From NCBI GenBank assembly GCA_013396915.1, contig VWZL01000597.1, positions 1,307,963-1,371,962 on the forward strand: a stretch of DNA of 64,000 bases, written 5' to 3'. Below, in pieces: positions 62,701 through 64,000 of this stretch. A program made the position numbers and the translations under genes. The notes under the pieces were generated by a model. The model was not told the DNA's origin. It saw nothing but the letters and a program-made list of their open reading frames with translations, and made no database searches. This DNA is from Stercorarius parasiticus (taxonomy: Eukaryota; Chordata; Aves; Charadriiformes; Stercorariidae). Within the stretch, counting starts at the first letter, position 1. Each line of letters begins with the position of its first letter.

Positions 62701-64000
62701 TAGCAGTAACCTCTCTGTGTAACACTAAAAATAAGTGGGATAGGATGAAGGCATACCAGGTGTGCAGAGGGAGATAAACTCAAATAGTACTATATTATGA
62801 CAGCAAAATCTACTGGTTCTTATAGAAAAACATGCCTTTAGGAGAGAGCAGACATTGCTGCAATGAAAAGCTCAGCATTTTTGCTTCCATTTCCACCAGA
62901 GTCTACAGAAGCAGGAGTGAGGAGTGTAAGGCAAGTGCCCCAAATGGTCACCTTCCCCAGCCCTCTGCTTCGGCAGAGATGGATGCCCCCACTACAGGAT
63001 TATTCTAGCCCTATAGAAAATGAGTGATTTGGGGTTTTGCCATTCTTTTAGGTACCCAAGGTCAGGGTTTGGCATTAGATTCTGCAGAATATGGATGAAA
63101 CCAGTTCAGTATTCAGAGTGAACTTACAACATGCCTGTGGTTTTGGCATTTAGGAATAGTTCTGCATCCGTCAGCTGCCTCTAGCGTGAAAAAACCAAAA
63201 ATACTCACAGAGCTATCATGAATGCAAAAATAGGCATTATTGATAAACTTTTCTTTCTCAACATACTATCAAGTCGATTTTGCCTTGAATAATTATCCAA
63301 ATGAACAAAGCTTGGAATCTCCAGGATGAGTTAACTTTAATTCAGGCCAAGAGATCACTCCTGGACCAGCTGATTGCCTGCTGTAATCAGCTAAGGGTCT
63401 AGTTTCAGGTTCCTTTATATAACAGCAAGATGCAGATGGGTCGTCACAGGTTAATCAGTGCAACAATAATTAATAGTTGAATTAAATGTGAAAAGGCCAG
63501 GAAGGGTATATCTAATGCAATGCTTTTCTTCAGTTGCCTCCTCCTCAGGCTGTGTAGGAGCATGAATGCGTAAGTGATTTTGTCCTTCAGCGTGGTCCCC
63601 TACCATGGTTAAGGATAGCATCTTCAGTGGCTTGGCAGTGGAAGGTAGAGCTATAGGAGTCAGCCAGATTAATCCAGTCTCTTCAGTGACGTACATTTCA
63701 GTTTGGAGAACTGTCTTTCTCAGTATAGAGTGGACATGTTCGTGCCAAAGTCATATTGCAGGGTGTAAATACTCAGTAATTGACCCAGGGAATGGAGATC
63801 CTAGATCACAGTTCTGCTCTAAAGTCTATTGAATTCATTTGAGGGCGAGTGAAAACCTTTCTGAGGATCCGCTAGGCTGATGAGTGGGAATAAGGTCTGG
63901 ACTCAAATGCAGCCGAGAAAAAAGGACAGGAAAAAAAGGCAAATTAAGACGTACTTGTGGTAGCAGTGGATTATGATACTAGCCTATCACCAGCACAAAC
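56759..64000. other. Non-coding stretch to the window end
   Basis: No repeat family, exon or RNA gene was recognised. The interval 61250-61600 is rich in TAAT/ATTA cores and low in simple repeats, a composition often seen in conserved regulatory DNA of developmental and neural genes. Confidence 0.55.

Overview
The window looks like vertebrate, almost certainly avian (sauropsid), nuclear DNA. It is AT-rich and carries truncated CR1 LINE 3' ends with the usual bird tail, plus worn MIR-type SINE and L2-like remnants. Open frames are short and unrelated on both strands. There is no bacterial, viral or organellar gene organisation. The exact species cannot be named from the sequence.

Only one coding segment can be supported: an internal exon of a TMEM132-family gene at 37256-37439 on the + strand. 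It has a strong polypyrimidine tract and AG acceptor and a canonical GTAAGA donor. The paralogue (B, C or D) is not settled, although C or D would suit the very large introns. No other exon of the gene was recognised, so about 37.2 kb upstream and 26.6 kb downstream are read as parts of two introns.

The first intron segment (1-37255) holds a perfect 21-bp tandem duplication (740), a possible L2 tail (5345), CR1 3' ends (8990, 25455, 27440), MIR-like pieces (2010, 9991, 21600, 29391, 33050, 36990), two perfect inverted repeats (24843 and 30475), a combined inverted/direct repeat (32969), a TG microsatellite (33286) and poly-T runs (32208, 35656). The second segment (37440-64000) holds the longest CR1 copy, in reverse orientation (47125-47575), a MIR-like piece (48205), a CR1 tail (55825), a TG/TA microsatellite (56722) and two small imperfect or perfect duplications (44789, 53771). 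Several unexplained AT-rich stretches dense in homeodomain-type TAAT cores are candidates for conserved noncoding regulatory DNA, but that is untested.

I found no evidence for a new gene system, RNA gene, intact mobile element or CRISPR array. The findings below are modest and mostly need alignment or expression data.
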